From assembly GCA_036924285.1 (NCBI GenBank), contig JAYKYS010000014.1, forward strand, positions 2,914,001 to 2,978,000: DNA of 64,000 nt, given 5' to 3'. Below the pieces are notes generated by a model. It did no database searches, was not told where the DNA came from, and saw nothing but the letters and a program-made list of their open reading frames with translations. The DNA comes from Asterella californica. Taxonomy: Eukaryota; Streptophyta; Marchantiopsida; Marchantiales; Aytoniaceae. A program made the translations under genes and the position numbers. How positions within the stretch are numbered: position 1 is the first letter of the stretch; every line of letters begins with the position of its first letter. Positions 1 through 13,190 of this stretch are shown piece by piece.

Positions 1-1138
1 TCGAATGTTTCCGCTATGCTGACAGAAAGAAGCGCCAACGCGTCACCTCCTTTGCACTCACGAAGGCAACGACACGCGCAACTCTAATGGTCTCGCAGTC
101 TTGTCAAGAGCCACATGTTTTGCTTACGGGTTTCAGACCTCCACCTCATAACAGGCGACGTGGAATTGATCCTGTAACCTCACGGGACGAGAGGAGCGGG
201 GTACCTATCAAGGTACCTGCATGCAAGTTACAACACTTCCTGGAATGCAGTCTCTTGCCCTAAGTATCCTCCTCCATGGTCGTTCAAAATACAAAGCCTT
301 GTAGGCAGGACAGAGCGAAGGAGCTCTGCAGTTGTACCTTTCAACAATCTTCAGATAGGATCTTATGGGCAAGAGCGACCAAAAAGGTCATGCGAATCTC
401 TTAGTCCAGCAGTGCAAAGGCCTCCTACACAGGTCTCCTTTGGAAGCTGTTCAAGTAAACCTTCGTCCCTTTGATCGCCTCGGTGACTTGGATTTAACCA
501 GATTTCGCCTCCAATCCAGCGTTCTCAGTCTTTTGTCTGAATGTAAGGAACTCCACGAATATCTTGAAAATTCAGGCGTACTTTCAGAATCAATTTCCTG
601 TATTTTACTAGAAAATTGTGGTTAAAGTTTGGAATATCCGCAGTCTCTTGCCATAAGACATCGAACTCCTTAGAATGAAAATTCTTCTGAGCTTCCTCGT
701 TTATATGGCGAGCTGCCCTTTCCGAAACACATTCATTTGTAGGGATACAAACAGCCAGCAGTTTGCGAGGATATCATCTCAACTGCTGCATGTCCTCTGT
801 GCCCGTAACGGATATCTTATCTGAGTTACGTAGAATCAGAATTCCACTAGCTAAGCGGTGTAGGAAAGTTGAGAAAGAAGCAAGAAGAGAGGAGCAAGCG
901 AGCAAGAGAACTTCCCAGCATGAGTGGTAGACGCAATGAGGACAACTACCATGCAAAGAGGAGTGGAGAATTAACAGATTTGGATGTGTTGCTTCCATCT
1001 AGAAGAGACAGTTCAGCTTGTTCATCCAACTATTGAGTCCTTCAATGTGAATTTCCTGAGTTAGCTTGAGGTCCACAACTGAGAAATGAGTACATGATCT
1101 GTAGCAAAATGATATGATGGCAAAGGCATTAATGAAAC
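1..1138. other. 5' edge, no recognised gene
   Basis: The plus-strand frame from 3 to 263 is open for 86 codons from the window edge and rich in Arg and Pro. It could be the tail of an exon, but I recognise no family. A second open stretch at 365-625 has no recognisable motif. The rest should include the promoter and 5' leader of the SYP71-like gene. I see no convincing TATA box and no repeat. Confidence 0.3.
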
Positions 1139-4100
1139 ATGAGCGTTACTGACTTGCTTACGCGAGCGGAAACCCTATGCAAGAAGTATGAGAAGTATGA
1201 TGGAGACAAAAGAGACGATGCTACTGTGTATAAAAACGATCGATTCATGCAGCTGTACACAACTCTTCAAGCCGACATTGAGGCTGCTATGCAAGTAAGC
1301 TATTGCTAACCCTGCCATATAAGAATCCAGGGAGAAAATCAGTCAGATCTTAAAACTTCTCATTCAAAATATTTTTTCTTATACACCAATAAGATGATTT
1401 TAAAGAAGCTAACCACCATAAGCACGTACTTGAAACTATAGTCTGATATCAACACTCATGATTACTTCCAGCAGTGAATGTATCCGAGATGCACTCTCAG
1501 TAGCCAATAGTGAGGTCATCCATGAGCAGAAGTATATCAGCTAAATATGTATCACATATATGCCTTCGTCACATTGTCGGGTTGTTTTGGCATCAATCGA
1601 TTGACATTTTGATTTCTGTCACAATAGCAGTAGATCCTTCCTCTCAGTTTCCAAAATTGATCAAATTGCAATTGCAAATTGTACATGAGTGTCTTGCTTT
1701 ACTTGAGGACATTGAGTGTTTAGCTTCAAGCCTTCAAAGCAAGCAAACTCAGGTTTTGTGTGCAGAGTCAAACAAGAATCAACAAATATTGTTAACCAAA
1801 TGATCAATATTTCCAATGATGTTAAGGATAATTAAATATTGTCGACCATCTGAAAGTAAACCTTATGCAGGGATTCCGTGTAGAATACGGAAGAGATATC
1901 AAACTCAGGCGACTCACATATTTGAAGTTTTTGATCCTTTGATGTGTTTAATTTTTACAAGTTATGTGATCGGTTTGCAACAGCAACTGTAAGGCTCTTA
2001 TGTAGATCTTATATCGATGGAGAGTGGACATGGAGTCAAGTTAGTGATTAACCTAGAGAAGAAAACCAATTTAGGAACTCTTCTAGCGCTTCAAAAACTT
2101 ATGGCAAGAGCGAGGGCTAATTATAAATCTTCAATTTGACATAAAAATTTTGTGTGTTTCATAATGCAAACATATAATTTGTTTACGATGTTAATTGTCA
2201 TTGTGACATCTGCTAGACAAACGATGCTAGATGAATGATGGTTGGAGTTCTGAGAGTGTAAAACTCAGACTTATTCGTTATTACCTGTTAAGATTGCAAT
2301 TTGGTCATATGAGTACTACTTTCCATCTTTGTCATTCTCGAGAACACTGTTGATTAAGTGCTAACTAACCCAAACAACAAAACAACAATTTGAATCAGTT
2401 GATTGTGCGCTCTACACTAATACAGTAATGGCGCTTTGGATGCATCGGTAATATTCATTGTAACCTTTCGGTTAATAACATGTGGATCAGTTCTTTTCTG
2501 CAGAAAGCAAATGATGCATCCATTGAGAAAAATAGAGCTGTGGTTGCCACCTTAAATGCCGAGGTGCGGCGTGCCAAAGCAGCATTGAAGGATCAAATTC
2601 CGAAGCTTACAAAGTATGCTGGAAAAAAGGTTTGTAGATTCAAAGAGTCATGCTTGAAGCTGCTAGATATAGGTGGTATTCTTCATCATTGTCATGTTTG
2701 AACTCGAGGTAACTTTCCAAGTCTTATTATTCTTTTGCAATAATTGAATTCAGCTATCTGAAACTTAGGTTTCAAGTTTTGATCATCCAACCCTAGGAGA
2801 TACTCGATTTTGCTACGCATATCAAGTTCGTCTGTAAGACCTTTTGATGCAAGAATCGCTTGAGGTGGTAAACTTTGAAAGTGGAGGATGGGTAATAAAG
2901 TTAGCACAATGCTACTCTTGTGTAGTTGCTAAAGTATGTTAGATTATTTCAGTAGTATATTCTTATGTATATATTGACATCGAATAATACTATATCTGCA
3001 TCTACATCTCTTATTTTTCAGTTCAAATATGCTCACTTTTTCCACTATATCTCTACATTCCAATTACCCTTCTTTTGAGTCGTGGATGAAACATAAAGCT
3101 TTGATATGTCATAAAAGTCAAGAATGGTTTAATGTCAATTATTGTAGAGTCCATGTCTTGGGGACACAACTATGTGTGTTTTGCTAATAACATATGCAAG
3201 TCAAGAAGTATTTTAAAATTTTTTCTTACAAAATAGTATAAATATCGATCTATAATAAATAATTATTCTTAAATATCTACTTTTATGTATACAATTCACT
3301 CTAATTTTACTTAAAAAAAATATTTTAAATTTTAAAATAATCTGTTTAAATTTATTTTGCTAAAAATAAGAAAAAATCATATTTTAACTGCACATGTTTA
3401 TAACAAATTCTCTTAGTGAACCCTTCGAGGTCCATGTAAAACTTTTCTTGTTTAAGTCTCAACGTCTAGGTTGACAATAAGTTACGTTTGGCATGGAGAA
3501 CTCTTCTAAAGTCAAGATCTTTGCTTGAGAATGTATAATTTAGATGTAGGTCCCACTAGGTAAACGATTAGTTAGTACTTGGTCATCCGACTATTATTTC
3601 ATACTATGTTCATGTTTATCTTTTGTTCGATCGAAAGTAGAGTTTGTGGAAACTTTTCTATGCAGTCAGACGTTGGGGGTTTCATGAAATTGTTTTCACA
3701 AAAAGGTCCCTAGAGGAATCTAAAACTTGTGGTTTGTTGCAATAGGTCAAAGGAGCTACTGCGGAGAATCTTGCTTTACGTCCAGATATGGTGTTAAGCA
3801 TCACCAAGAAAATAGAGGAAATTCCAGACGGTGTGGTTGCTTCTCGTAAGCCAGTCAAAGAGAAAAAGGCCAAAGGTGCAGTGGATACCATCAAGATTGA
3901 TGCCATGACTCCAGGTATGTAATAATGAGGTTAAATTGCTGAAGATAAATACGAAAACTATGGCATTGGTCCTCATTTTATGTTCAGATTGCAAAGTAAC
4001 GAGTCACACAGTTGAGTCATATTATGATGTGGCGTTCTTCGTGAGAGATACATATACATTAAGTCATTTTTTGTAACTGTCGCTAGACATATGCATTCTT

Positions 4101-5516
4101 CAACCATGAATTTGCAATTACTCAGAGGCAGCAAATGGTGGGTTATGATACTCAGAACAACTCATGAGTGGCGGCCAAGCTCAGAGCTCAGAAGAGTCGT
4201 CTGGATTTGCACAAGAGACCGATCAACGAAGAGCAAAACAAGTATAATTCTCTCATTCACTAACATTGAAGATATCTATTCAGTATTAATGATGTTTTGG
4301 CCTTCATGGTAATCTTGGAATTGATCATCATCAGTATGTATCTTGAAGAATCTATTCTTTCTTACTTTTACTTTGAAACTAAGCTACCACATGCTCGACT
4401 AGTTTTCCCCTTTAAATGAACCATCACTTCACAGGACGAGAGTTTGGAAGTGATATCAGAAGGTATAACAACGTTGGGGAACATGGCTCAAGACATCAAT
4501 GAGGTATGTTCACCACCTCAAACCTTTGCGATCTAGTTGAAAGTGTAGATTCTACACCTGATGTATAAGATGTGCTTGGGTTCATGTCAAGAATTTTCTT
4601 AGTCTGATCTTCTAGAACCACGTAGACATAGATGAAGAGAAATGAAAGTCTACCGTAACTTGATATTTATGCTTGTGATACAATGGCTCTTGTGATTTCT
4701 CATAACATGAAAAAGTTTGATCTTCTCCTGTCATTTTGCAGGAGCTGGATAAGCAAACTAACTTGGTAGAAGAGATCGAAACAAAGGTGAATACAAACTC
4801 GGATCGTAACAAATATCTTCAGCAGTCACACATCCCACAAAGGTCACTGTGGCAATATGACTTGAACATGATATTCTCATACTGTCTTATTGTCACTGTC
4901 AAACTGAATAGGATCTCATGTTACATTTATGCAGGTTGACAAGGCCCAAACTGAACTGAAAACTACAAATACAAGGTTAAAGGAGACTTTGATCAAGGTA
5001 CGATCCATGGATCTTCATGATTCTTATATATGAGGTCTGACTCGTAGCTTTTCTCAGTTTTCTGCCATGAAAATGTTTTGCTTGAAATACACTTCTGATT
5101 CTAATTTTAAATTGATCTTTTATGTCAAGAAATGTGTTGTATTGCAAGTGATCCACCTACTAAAAGATAACAAAATTTTGTGATCAGCTGCGTTCGAGTC
5201 GAAATTTCATCGTCGACATTGTTCTATTAATCGTCCTTATGTCCATTGCTGCCGGCTTGTACAAGTTTGTGGACTCTTCCTATACCTTTGTACTTTCACT
5301 TGAGCTTCATTTTGGTAGGTTTTGACAAATTGTGTGGAATACTTGTCTTTTCCCTTGTCCATACCACATGATGATATCCTTCCCTTCTTGTTCACTATAC
5401 CTATAGATATAGAGCCAATAGGAAGTCATTTCAACCTGGCACTTAATTTCTCTGAGCTTATCTTTTTTGGCAGAGTGATCATGGACAAGAAGAACAAGAA
5501 CGCCAGCACCACATAG
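1139..5516 (+). CDS. SYP71: Qc-SNARE of the plant SYP7 family (SYP71-like), nine exons
   Basis: Membrane-fusion SNARE. Plant SYP71 acts at the ER, plasma membrane and cell plate (family knowledge). Exons read by eye: 1139-1294, 2504-2629, 3746-3914, 4156-4241, 4435-4503, 4742-4786, 4935-4997, 5188-5264, 5474-5516. All introns are GT-AG and the phases agree, giving 277 aa against about 266 in Arabidopsis. The N-terminus (MSVTDLLTRAETLCKKY) and the exon 2 block resemble the SYP71 N-terminal helices. The SNARE motif is roughly residues 176-238, with the expected zero-layer Gln near residue 207 (ELDKQ). A single C-terminal anchor lies at about 245-263 (FIVDIVLLIVLMSIAAGLY), followed by a short Lys-rich tail. 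The intron 3 acceptor must be 4154-4155, because an earlier AG at 4085-4086 would bring in stops at 4107 and 4146. If intron 8 were retained, translation would run on to a stop near 5323. Introns 1 and 2 exceed 1 kb. Confidence 0.9.
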
Positions 5517-8085
5517 ATAGATGCTATATATGTGCATGTGTTAGATGTACCATGGAGATAAAAGTTAAGTAGTTTTGATACTATCGCCACGCTGCATTCT
5601 AGAGTATCTTACTATCTTCATCTGTAAGATAAGTTTTGTTTTTGTTTTGTGGGGCAACGCATCTTGGACATTCAACAAGAAACGATATAAGCAAATGTTT
5701 TCCACTTTTAAAAAGAAATTCAGTGGAGGTTCATTAACTGAGGCATCGTCTTACGAATGTCACTGCATGTATGATCGTGAGTATAATGTCATGTTCGAAC
5801 ACATGGTATTTATTTGGCACTATGAAAATTTATTAAAAGTGATATATATTTTTATTTTCTTGAACTCTTATATTTTAAAGATCATGAAATGAGAGTGGAG
5901 GTTGACAATCGGAGGTAAACACATGGAGGTTAACATTTCTACAGTCGATATGCCAAAGACAACATCTTCTTGTTGTAAGATGTTTCTGAGTCGATTTTAA
6001 GTGTATTGAAGTTATTGAGTAGCTTAGGAAGGCTTTGTGATATAGAATTGTCTACTCAAGAGTTTCATGGGTTTTGTGTGTTAAAGGAGGAACTAGGAGT
6101 TTATCCTCTTGCAGAGCATTTTGATTTCTATAAATTATCTAGGTTTGACTCCAGTTCTATTCGGGACGATATCTCTTATACAACTAGTGATGTAACTAGT
6201 CAAACCTTTTGCTTTACAAGCGGATTGTATTACTCAACCGAGACAAACGGTTTTGGTCTTTGATCAAAACAGACTGAATGAAAGCTGAGTTATCTCAATA
6301 GTTTTATTGAGTAGTATTATTTGGTAGTCTAATGAACACAGCCAGATGGTCTATTAGTGATCTATATAAGGCACAGGAAGGATGAAAGATGACTATCAAA
6401 ATCTTTTCTTCAATATTGAATGTAGAACTAATCTTAGAAGTTATTTTGTCAGAAGTTGAGGAGGTAACCAAAGCATCACGAGACAGAATGTCACTAATTT
6501 GAACCTCTATGATGTTCTTGGTGAAGAAACTCCTCGTCTGCAACGGACTTATGTAAGAAATATAGCTGAGAAAAAATTATCATACATACTATGCAGGCAT
6601 ATATTTACATTCTTGCATTGACTACTAGATATGACAAGAACTATGACATGGTGAACAAGCGAACTATCTTCTTTTTCAAAAAGAGCTTAATAAAGGAGTC
6701 AACAACAAGTTAATATACAAAGATAACAAAATAAATCACAAAGGGTGTTATGTATATGAATATGATAAAGTATTAAAAGTGCTTAGAAACATACATGTAA
6801 CTCTGCAAAAAATATCTTATAAGCTCTTCTTAAAGGCATGTTCTGTTGAACTCAGCTCTTCATTTCTCTGTTTTCCTCTGACTGTGGCCAAACTTTGATG
6901 AATCCGAGCATGAACTAATATTCTTTGAACTGAATTCATGTATTATAATTAAGAAAAATTCAAGGAAAAAATTCTATGTAATTTCTGGTGTGTGATCTCT
7001 TGCCAGAAGATATGCAAAGTATTGTCAATCATCACGAGAAATATTTCCATCCAAAATCTGAAAGGACTATTTTGGAGATAGAATACGGAGAGAGAAGCAA
7101 GAAGATGTTCATAATGTTTTGACACTACGTGGAAAGCTCCAAAAATTTGATCTATAACTTTGAAAGAAAGAGAAAGTCTACACCCAATGTTGACTCACTA
7201 AATTTTCAACTATTATCAACAAACGACAGATATTTCAGCCCAAACATAAAGATTCGAAAGTTTGAAATGAAACTCACAAATCAGTTCAATAAAAATCTTA
7301 ACTTAACCTTCCATACTTTGAGAAATTGCAATACTTTAGAAAATTGCAATCCATATAAGAAGTGGTGTTTTCCAATCATACTTTTGGCCTTCAAATATTT
7401 GACCTCAAATGGCTATAACCATCACTATTTATTTTCAAATTGACTATATTATTTAAGATGTAAACTTTTGGTATCAATAGTATAGAGTGTATTTAAGATT
7501 CAAAATGGATTTTACATTCAAACTTTTAGATTTTGAAAGTTTGTACTCGATTCTATATTCAAACTTTTGGATTTCGAAAGTTTGACTTAAATCTTATTTT
7601 AATCTAGCGTAGCTCAAAACTTGACACAAATTTTAAACTTTCAGATTCTGAAAGTTTGAGCTAAATCTTTAGACTTTTGGAAAAATCAAAGATCAAATAT
7701 GAACTTTGAACTTTTCGATTTTGTATATTTGATATTTTTATACTACTTAGAAACAAAGATCATTATTGTCACATAACGTCTTCTGCCTAGGCATGTGAGT
7801 TAACAGCCGAGGAGTTTATAAGTCGACACGCAATGAGCGAAAATTCCTTAAATTAAGTTTAAAGAATATAAACAATTACAAGAATACTTTGTGTAGTTTT
7901 GGCCATAAGTCTCTCTTTTTTCTACCAGATGTTGCTTCAATTTTTACAGATTTTGACATTAGGACGTGTCAAAGTTGATCCCGTAATACTGAAAACGGGA
8001 GTAGAGTTTGAAGCTGTAAGTAAAAAATGTCAGACAATGTTAGGGATTGCAGAAACTAATACTATTATAATTAGAAAAGAAAACT
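5517..8085. other. AT-rich intergenic DNA
   Basis: This follows the SNARE stop codon, so the 3' UTR should lie at its left end. Open frames such as 5575-5892 and 7129-7443 are AT-driven, of low complexity and without a recognisable domain. Around 7480-7740 there is a loosely repetitive stretch with the phrase 'aactttnngattttgaaagttt' recurring in degenerate form. I see no gene. Confidence 0.5.
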
Positions 8086-8150
8086 GATTCTAGATGTTTC
8101 ACCGTAAATATGCTTCCCATAAGCATATTTACGGTGAAACATCGAGAATC
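8086..8150. repeat. Near-perfect 30-bp inverted repeat with 5-nt loop
   Basis: Arms 8086-8115 and 8121-8150 pair at 29 of 30 positions. The only mismatch is 8092/8144, and the inner 23 bp are perfect. The loop is CCCAT. Such a tight, uninterrupted hairpin fits a small inverted-repeat transposon remnant or a hairpin RNA source. No terminal duplication was identified. Confidence 0.85.
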
Positions 8151-9127
8151 TCTATGGGTGATCTTTGACACGTACACTCAAACCTTGGCCATAAAGGATT
8201 CCCGAAACTCCCATAAAACTTCCTACAAGTTTCTGTCGTAAATTACGTATCACCTCTACATAAAATTTACAGTTAATGCCCGGAAAACTGATCTCCTGAA
8301 AACCGTTGAAGAAATTTCAATCAGACGTCTACAGATGTATTACCATCCGTGACATAATCAGACATTTTTTATTTACAATTATTTCATCTGAATTCTGTAA
8401 ATTCTTTTACGGGATTAGGTATGAGTGGCCTATTATCTTCAGGCTTATGGGTTTCAGTGCTCGAGCTAACAAGAGGATTTTTTTCTCAACCGGTTCGGGT
8501 GAAACTTGTGAGCAGTCCGAATTTTTACAAGTAAAATCGAGTGAAAATCATTATCGTCATATTTTGTCACAAATAAAATTCAGAACGATAAATTATCTGT
8601 TACGAAAACTAATAACGATCTGATATGAACCGCTTACGTTACGTCTTAAGGAGTTTTCCTTGCATATTCACCTACGAGAAGTTACGGCTGGTTTGGCCGT
8701 GAATATTTTCCCAGCTTGGGGGTTTATTTTTTTGGTGGGCGAATGAGAGACGCCTAGGAGTGTCAGAGATTTGGACAGCGCGTGTTTTTCCAGCGTGGAG
8801 GCCTTTTGCAAATCGTGGGTTTTCGGTTGAGGTTATCGGAAATAGCAGCAAAAAGAGAGCAATAGCTATACTTCTATTGCTTATACTCTTGCAGTACGTT
8901 GTGAAAGCACTGGCTCTTTACTGTGAGTAGTGCGTATAGCAAAGGACTCTGCGATAAATACAGTAGCAAAGAAAAGAGAACCATAGCTATATTTTGACCC
9001 GTCTCCGGAGATCCTCTGCTGGTGATTAAGTGATCTTATAAGAAGAATCAGTACGTGCGACACGAGGTAGGAGTAAGTCTGTCTCTACACGTGATATTTT
9101 ATCTCCGGCTCGCATACGACACTTAGG
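8151..9127. other. Intergenic DNA before the non-LTR element
   Basis: No domain is recognised. GC content rises after about 8640. The right part may be the decayed 5' portion of the non-LTR element that becomes recognisable at 9128, but nothing in it can be aligned by eye. Confidence 0.35.
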
Positions 9128-10510
9128 ATGTTAGGTCAGGTTGAAGAGTATAGTAGAGCTGCTAGAGCATTGCATCTTTTGTCAATGACATGTCTTATTG
9201 AGAAAACAATCACTTTGTTGTGTTTCTTCATTCCTCATTGGGTGATGTCTCACCACATGAGGTTCAAGACTATCAGCAAGAGGATTCATTATGTCTCGAC
9301 AGATCTTTTTTTACCCAAGCCTTGTGTACAGCTCCACGTTTATTTTTTGGAGGTCTATCTAGGATGGTCTACAAGCACCTACGAGATTATTTTCATACAG
9401 ACGACCCCTCCATTGATTTCACGAAGCTTTTTCAGTTAACGGTAATAGTAGCTCAGGGACATATTTCACATTTTATAGCTCAAGTACTAGGGACAGCTAG
9501 ACTTTTGGTCATGATGAAGGATGACGAAGAGATTAGACCGATAACCATCGGCGAGATTCTCTTATGACTTATTAGTCGTACCATTGTTCTTCATATTCGA
9601 GATACTTTTCAAGAACACCTTTGTCCACATCAGTTTGGAGTCGTGACGTGTAGAGGTTGTGAGTCTGTGTCTTTCAACATTAGCGCTCTCTTGGACATCC
9701 ATCCTGATTGGGTTGTTGTCCACTTGTAGGACAACAATCTTTCTGTCTTACAAGTGGACGTGGAAAATATTTTTAATAGTATTTCTTTGGCTTCCATCTT
9801 TAGAAAGCTCATTGGATAGCGGTGGATCTCTAGCGAGTCTCTTTTCTTTCGTGCGATCGTTCTATGGTTCTTCCTCCTCTCTTTATTACCAGCACGGTAG
9901 AGGAGGTTACAATCATCAGCTCCACTGCAAGTACTCATCAAGGAGACCCTCTGGGTGGACCCCTCTTTGCCTTATCTCACTATAGAGCTCTCTTGGCCAC
10001 CCCTTGGTTGCTCTAGGTTGTGTCTTTCTATCTCTAGCTGATGACAGGCATATGGTAGACCAAGTTTGTGATGTCTTTGATCACCTTGTCTCTCAATTGA
10101 CCTTGGTAGGACTGAGAGTGAAGCTGTCAAAGTGTAAAGCTTGATCTCTCATAGATATACTGTCGGACCTCCAGCTCTTTGAATGATTTGTTACACCTTG
10201 AGATGGTTTAGGTATCCTCGGAGTATCGATGTGTATAGAGGACTTCAACTCCCGATTCTTAGATGTTGTCTTGATGGAGGATATTTTGCTTATCGAGGAT
10301 CTTCTTAGGTTAGAAGATCCACATGTTGCCTTGATATCATTTCTTCTTTCAGTGCACATCGTCTAGAATTACTTACTCCGCACAGTACCTTCATCTCTTA
10401 TCTTCATCTCGCATCTTAGAGAGTTTGATAAGAGGATCATAGGGGTTTTTAGCAACATCTTAGTACTGGAGAGCTTTGAGTGTGTGGAAGGACCTCTCGC
10501 ACGTAAGCGT
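9128..10510 (+). pseudogene. Non-LTR (LINE-like) reverse transcriptase, N-terminal and catalytic part, decayed
   Basis: Several frames together read as one RT of the non-LTR type. A segment around 9530-9570 has the form 'RPITIGEILL'. It is followed by a PHQFGV block (about 9628-9645), then PDWVV and a VDVENIFNS-like block. The classic QGDPLGGPLF motif is at 9939-9968 and an LADD active-site box at about 10034-10045, and finger and thumb sequence continues to about 10500. Stops and frameshifts interrupt it repeatedly, so it cannot be expressed. A 40-bp stretch around 9719-9760 with near-inverted ends seems to be a small insertion. The C-terminal part resumes at 12521, after an inserted LTR. 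The family resemblance is from memory of RTs common in bryophyte, lycophyte and algal genomes. Confidence 0.75.
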
Positions 10511-12520
10511 ACATCATTATCTATATCATGTAATGTCCAGGAAAACGCAAGGTTCATGACTGTGGAGATGCTGCGTGCTGAAACAAAGACAAGATAGAGA
10601 AAAACAACCACGAAAATGAATGTTGCGATATATACCACTCCAAATGTATGTACACTGCCGGTTCTTTCTCCTCAGAGCACAAAACTGAGAAACAGACCAG
10701 AGCAGTCTGTAACTTACTTCAAAGCTCCTAAAACAATCCCTTGAATCACAACCCTGACCCTAAAACCACCGAAGCGTAGCTCAAAGCAAGAGAAACTTCT
10801 CTTTGCTAACAAACAGAGCCACAGCAGTATCACGCGATCCAAACCCAAGTCCAAACCACACCCGTGTACGAGCTCTTAGCCAAAACTAGCTACCACAAGC
10901 TGTATATAGCCAACCAGAACTCTAACGAACTCAAAAGAGCAAAACCTGTAGCGAAGAAATCAAAAAAGGCTTATCTGAGAACTTTCTCCTTTCGTCGAAC
11001 GGACTTCAGATGTCGATAGGGTCTCCTCCGCTGACTTTGTTAACCTAAGAAACCTTCAGATCCGACTTCCAACAGCCGAGATATCATCGATTTTCGGTCG
11101 CATGTGACCGAATCTTCCAAAACTCCTCCTTGCGGCTTAAAACCGCACACACCGCACAAACGGATCGTCTAAACTGATATCCGTCTTCTCTGATAGGTAG
11201 ATCTAGCTATCCTGAACCCAACGAGACTCCTAACAAGTAGTTTGGAGTTCCCTTTGCAAAACCATGCAAGAAATTTGGTCGCATGTTGCAAAAAAATTGA
11301 CGTAAATCAGCTCCTTGCGGCTCAAACTTGCTCACCACACCCAAACCAACAATCCAATTCACGTACAGTCTTCTCTTATGCATAGATGAAGACTCCCTGA
11401 TCGCGTAGGCACCAAGAACGAAGAGCTTGGCTCATCGATCGCGAAGAATAACCCAATCTCATATCGCAAACGAACGAAAATCTGATGAAAGCGCTTCCCT
11501 GCGAGCCAATTTCTCTCAAAACTTCCAAACCGTCCGATGAAACTTCGTATCGTCTTCAATTTCCTGAAGAATTCGTTGTTCTAATCCCGATGGATCCAAG
11601 GACAGCAAGTTTGGACTCCGGAACGGTCCGAACGGTCCAACTCTCCTTCACATGTAACTGAAAACTCCAAATCTGCTTCCTACGTCTCAATTTCTCTCAG
11701 AACACAACCCCTGCCCGTCTCTTCAAGAACCGTCTTAACCCACACGTAGCCTGCACAGATCTGAACCCAACGACGTCTTGCGCGTTTACATTGGACCTCC
11801 AAATCTCATGAACCGTCCGTTGACAGGTCGCAGACTTTAAGCTGCCCCCTTGTCACAGTCTCTATACGTACGAAGTTCTGTCAATAATCAATGAAGCAGA
11901 CCTCTTGCGTCTTTGATATAACGCCTGAAGCCTCAAATACCCAGTCAGCAAGTAAACTAAGGCCTAGCTTGATTTTTCTTTTTTTTCGAGTCGTATAACT
12001 TCTTCAGTAGACGTCCAAACGAAGTAAACAAGGTGCCCATGGAAAGCTGACAACGACCTCTATCCATCTATGTGATGAAAGTGAAGATCCGAAGTTGTGC
12101 CAAAAGCCCGTAAGCTGAGGCTTAGCTTGTTTTCTCCATCTTTCGAGTCTTGTAACTTCTCCACTAGGCGTCCAAACGAAGTAGACAAAGTGCCTATGGA
12201 AAGCTGACAAGGAGCTCTATCCACTGATGCGATGAAAGCGAAAATCCAAAGTTGTGCCAAAAGTCCATAAGCTGGAGCTTAGCTTGTTTTCTCCATCTTT
12301 CGAGTCCTGTAACTTCTCCACTAGGCGTCCAAAGGAAGTAAAAAAAGTGCCTATGGAGTGCTGACAAGGAGGTCTATCCACTAATGCGATGAAAGTGGAT
12401 ATCCGAAATTGCGCCAAAAGCCCGTAAGCTGAGACCTAGCTTGCTTTTCTCATGAGTGTCTTTGGAGCGATAAGCATCGAAATTTTGAATTTCAAGTAGG
12501 AGCCGGTCCACAACACGACA
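10511..12520 (-). mobile_element. Solo LTR (LTR-B type), about 2.0 kb, inserted in the non-LTR element
   Basis: The segment 10530-11945 is the reverse complement of 54030-55465, with mostly point differences. The right end is CACGACA at 12514-12520, so on the minus strand the LTR starts TGTCGTGTTGTGGA, the same start as the gypsy-D 3' LTR at 40543. GCGT at 10507-10510 and 12521-12524 looks like a 4-bp target-site duplication. No gag or pol lies between, so this is a solo LTR. Relative to the 53372 copy, its first part is replaced by a 157-bp tandem repeat. Confidence 0.7.
11962..12433. repeat. Three tandem copies of a ~157-bp unit inside LTR-B
   Basis: Units start near 11962, 12120 and 12277, and a partial fourth starts near 12434. 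Each contains the phrase CACTAGGCGTCCAAA or a close variant, then CTATCCA and GTTGTGCCAAAAG. The three similar small open frames on the minus strand here are products of this repeat, not genes. Confidence 0.85.
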
Positions 12521-13190
12521 GCGTTCTGATTCACACCGACTATCTTCTCTACAGTGATGAGGTTCTACTTAAGCTTGGTCAAACATGTCGTTTCGACATT
12601 GTCCACCTATGAATGCGATGTCTCGCTCAACACCTGGAGTCAACATCTTGCTCATTGTCTTCATGATGAAGAGCGGATAGCTGCTCATGATGCCATTAGA
12701 GACGTTGTGTATGCCTTAGCACAGAGAGAGGTTACATGACGTGAAAAGAGCGTTGGTATGTCTTTCAGACGAGAGAGTCAATGAGAGCTAACTTGTACAT
12801 GATGAAGGAGGATCAGGTCTCAGTGACAAATGTGGTTGTCATGGATCCGACACGAGATTCAGTGATGACACAAGTGATGACACATCCTCTAGGATGGTAT
12901 GCAAGCATGGTGGCAGCAGCGAAGGTGACCAAGTATAAGAGTATGCATGGGGAACATCGCTTCATCGCCTTAGCTTTGCAGATATACGGATCGACAGCTC
13001 CGGAGTTTGACGTTTTTATTCGAGATTGTGTTAGAACCTACCATGAGAGGTGCTAGGGATATCACTTTCTCGTTATTTTTGCACTACATTTTTTAGACAA
13101 TGAATTTTCATTTCTCTACAAAGAGCTTTAGCAAGCGCAATCCACAAGTAGTAATTAGTAGGTGATGCTATTTCATGTGCACCTGTTATA
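12521..13190 (+). pseudogene. Non-LTR reverse transcriptase, C-terminal part, decayed
   Basis: This resumes the element of 9128-10510 after the inserted LTR. Recognisable blocks are 'AAHDAIRDVVYALAQ' at about 12687-12732, 'VVVMDPTRDSV' at about 12832-12864, and 'FIALALQIYGSTAPEFDVFIRDC' spread over 12962-13030. These match the order of the C-terminal region of the RT family (a DAxRDVL helix, then VVVxDPTR, then FIPLxxExxG...FDxFLR). The last part around 13100-13190 keeps an Ile-Ser/Leu-Gln-Arg-Ala pattern. It has stops and frameshifts and is not functional. Confidence 0.7.

Noticed and set aside
365..625. 86-codon plus frame near the left edge
   Set aside because: No motif recognised, and not clearly an exon because splice sites and phase do not link it to the SNARE gene.
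4091..4312. 73-codon plus frame inside the SNARE gene
   Set aside because: It is in a different phase from exon 4 and does not resemble SYP71; intron 3 plus exon 4 explain the DNA.
12004..12417. Three similar minus frames of 66-68 codons
   Set aside because: They are the same frame in each 157-bp tandem repeat, not a gene family.
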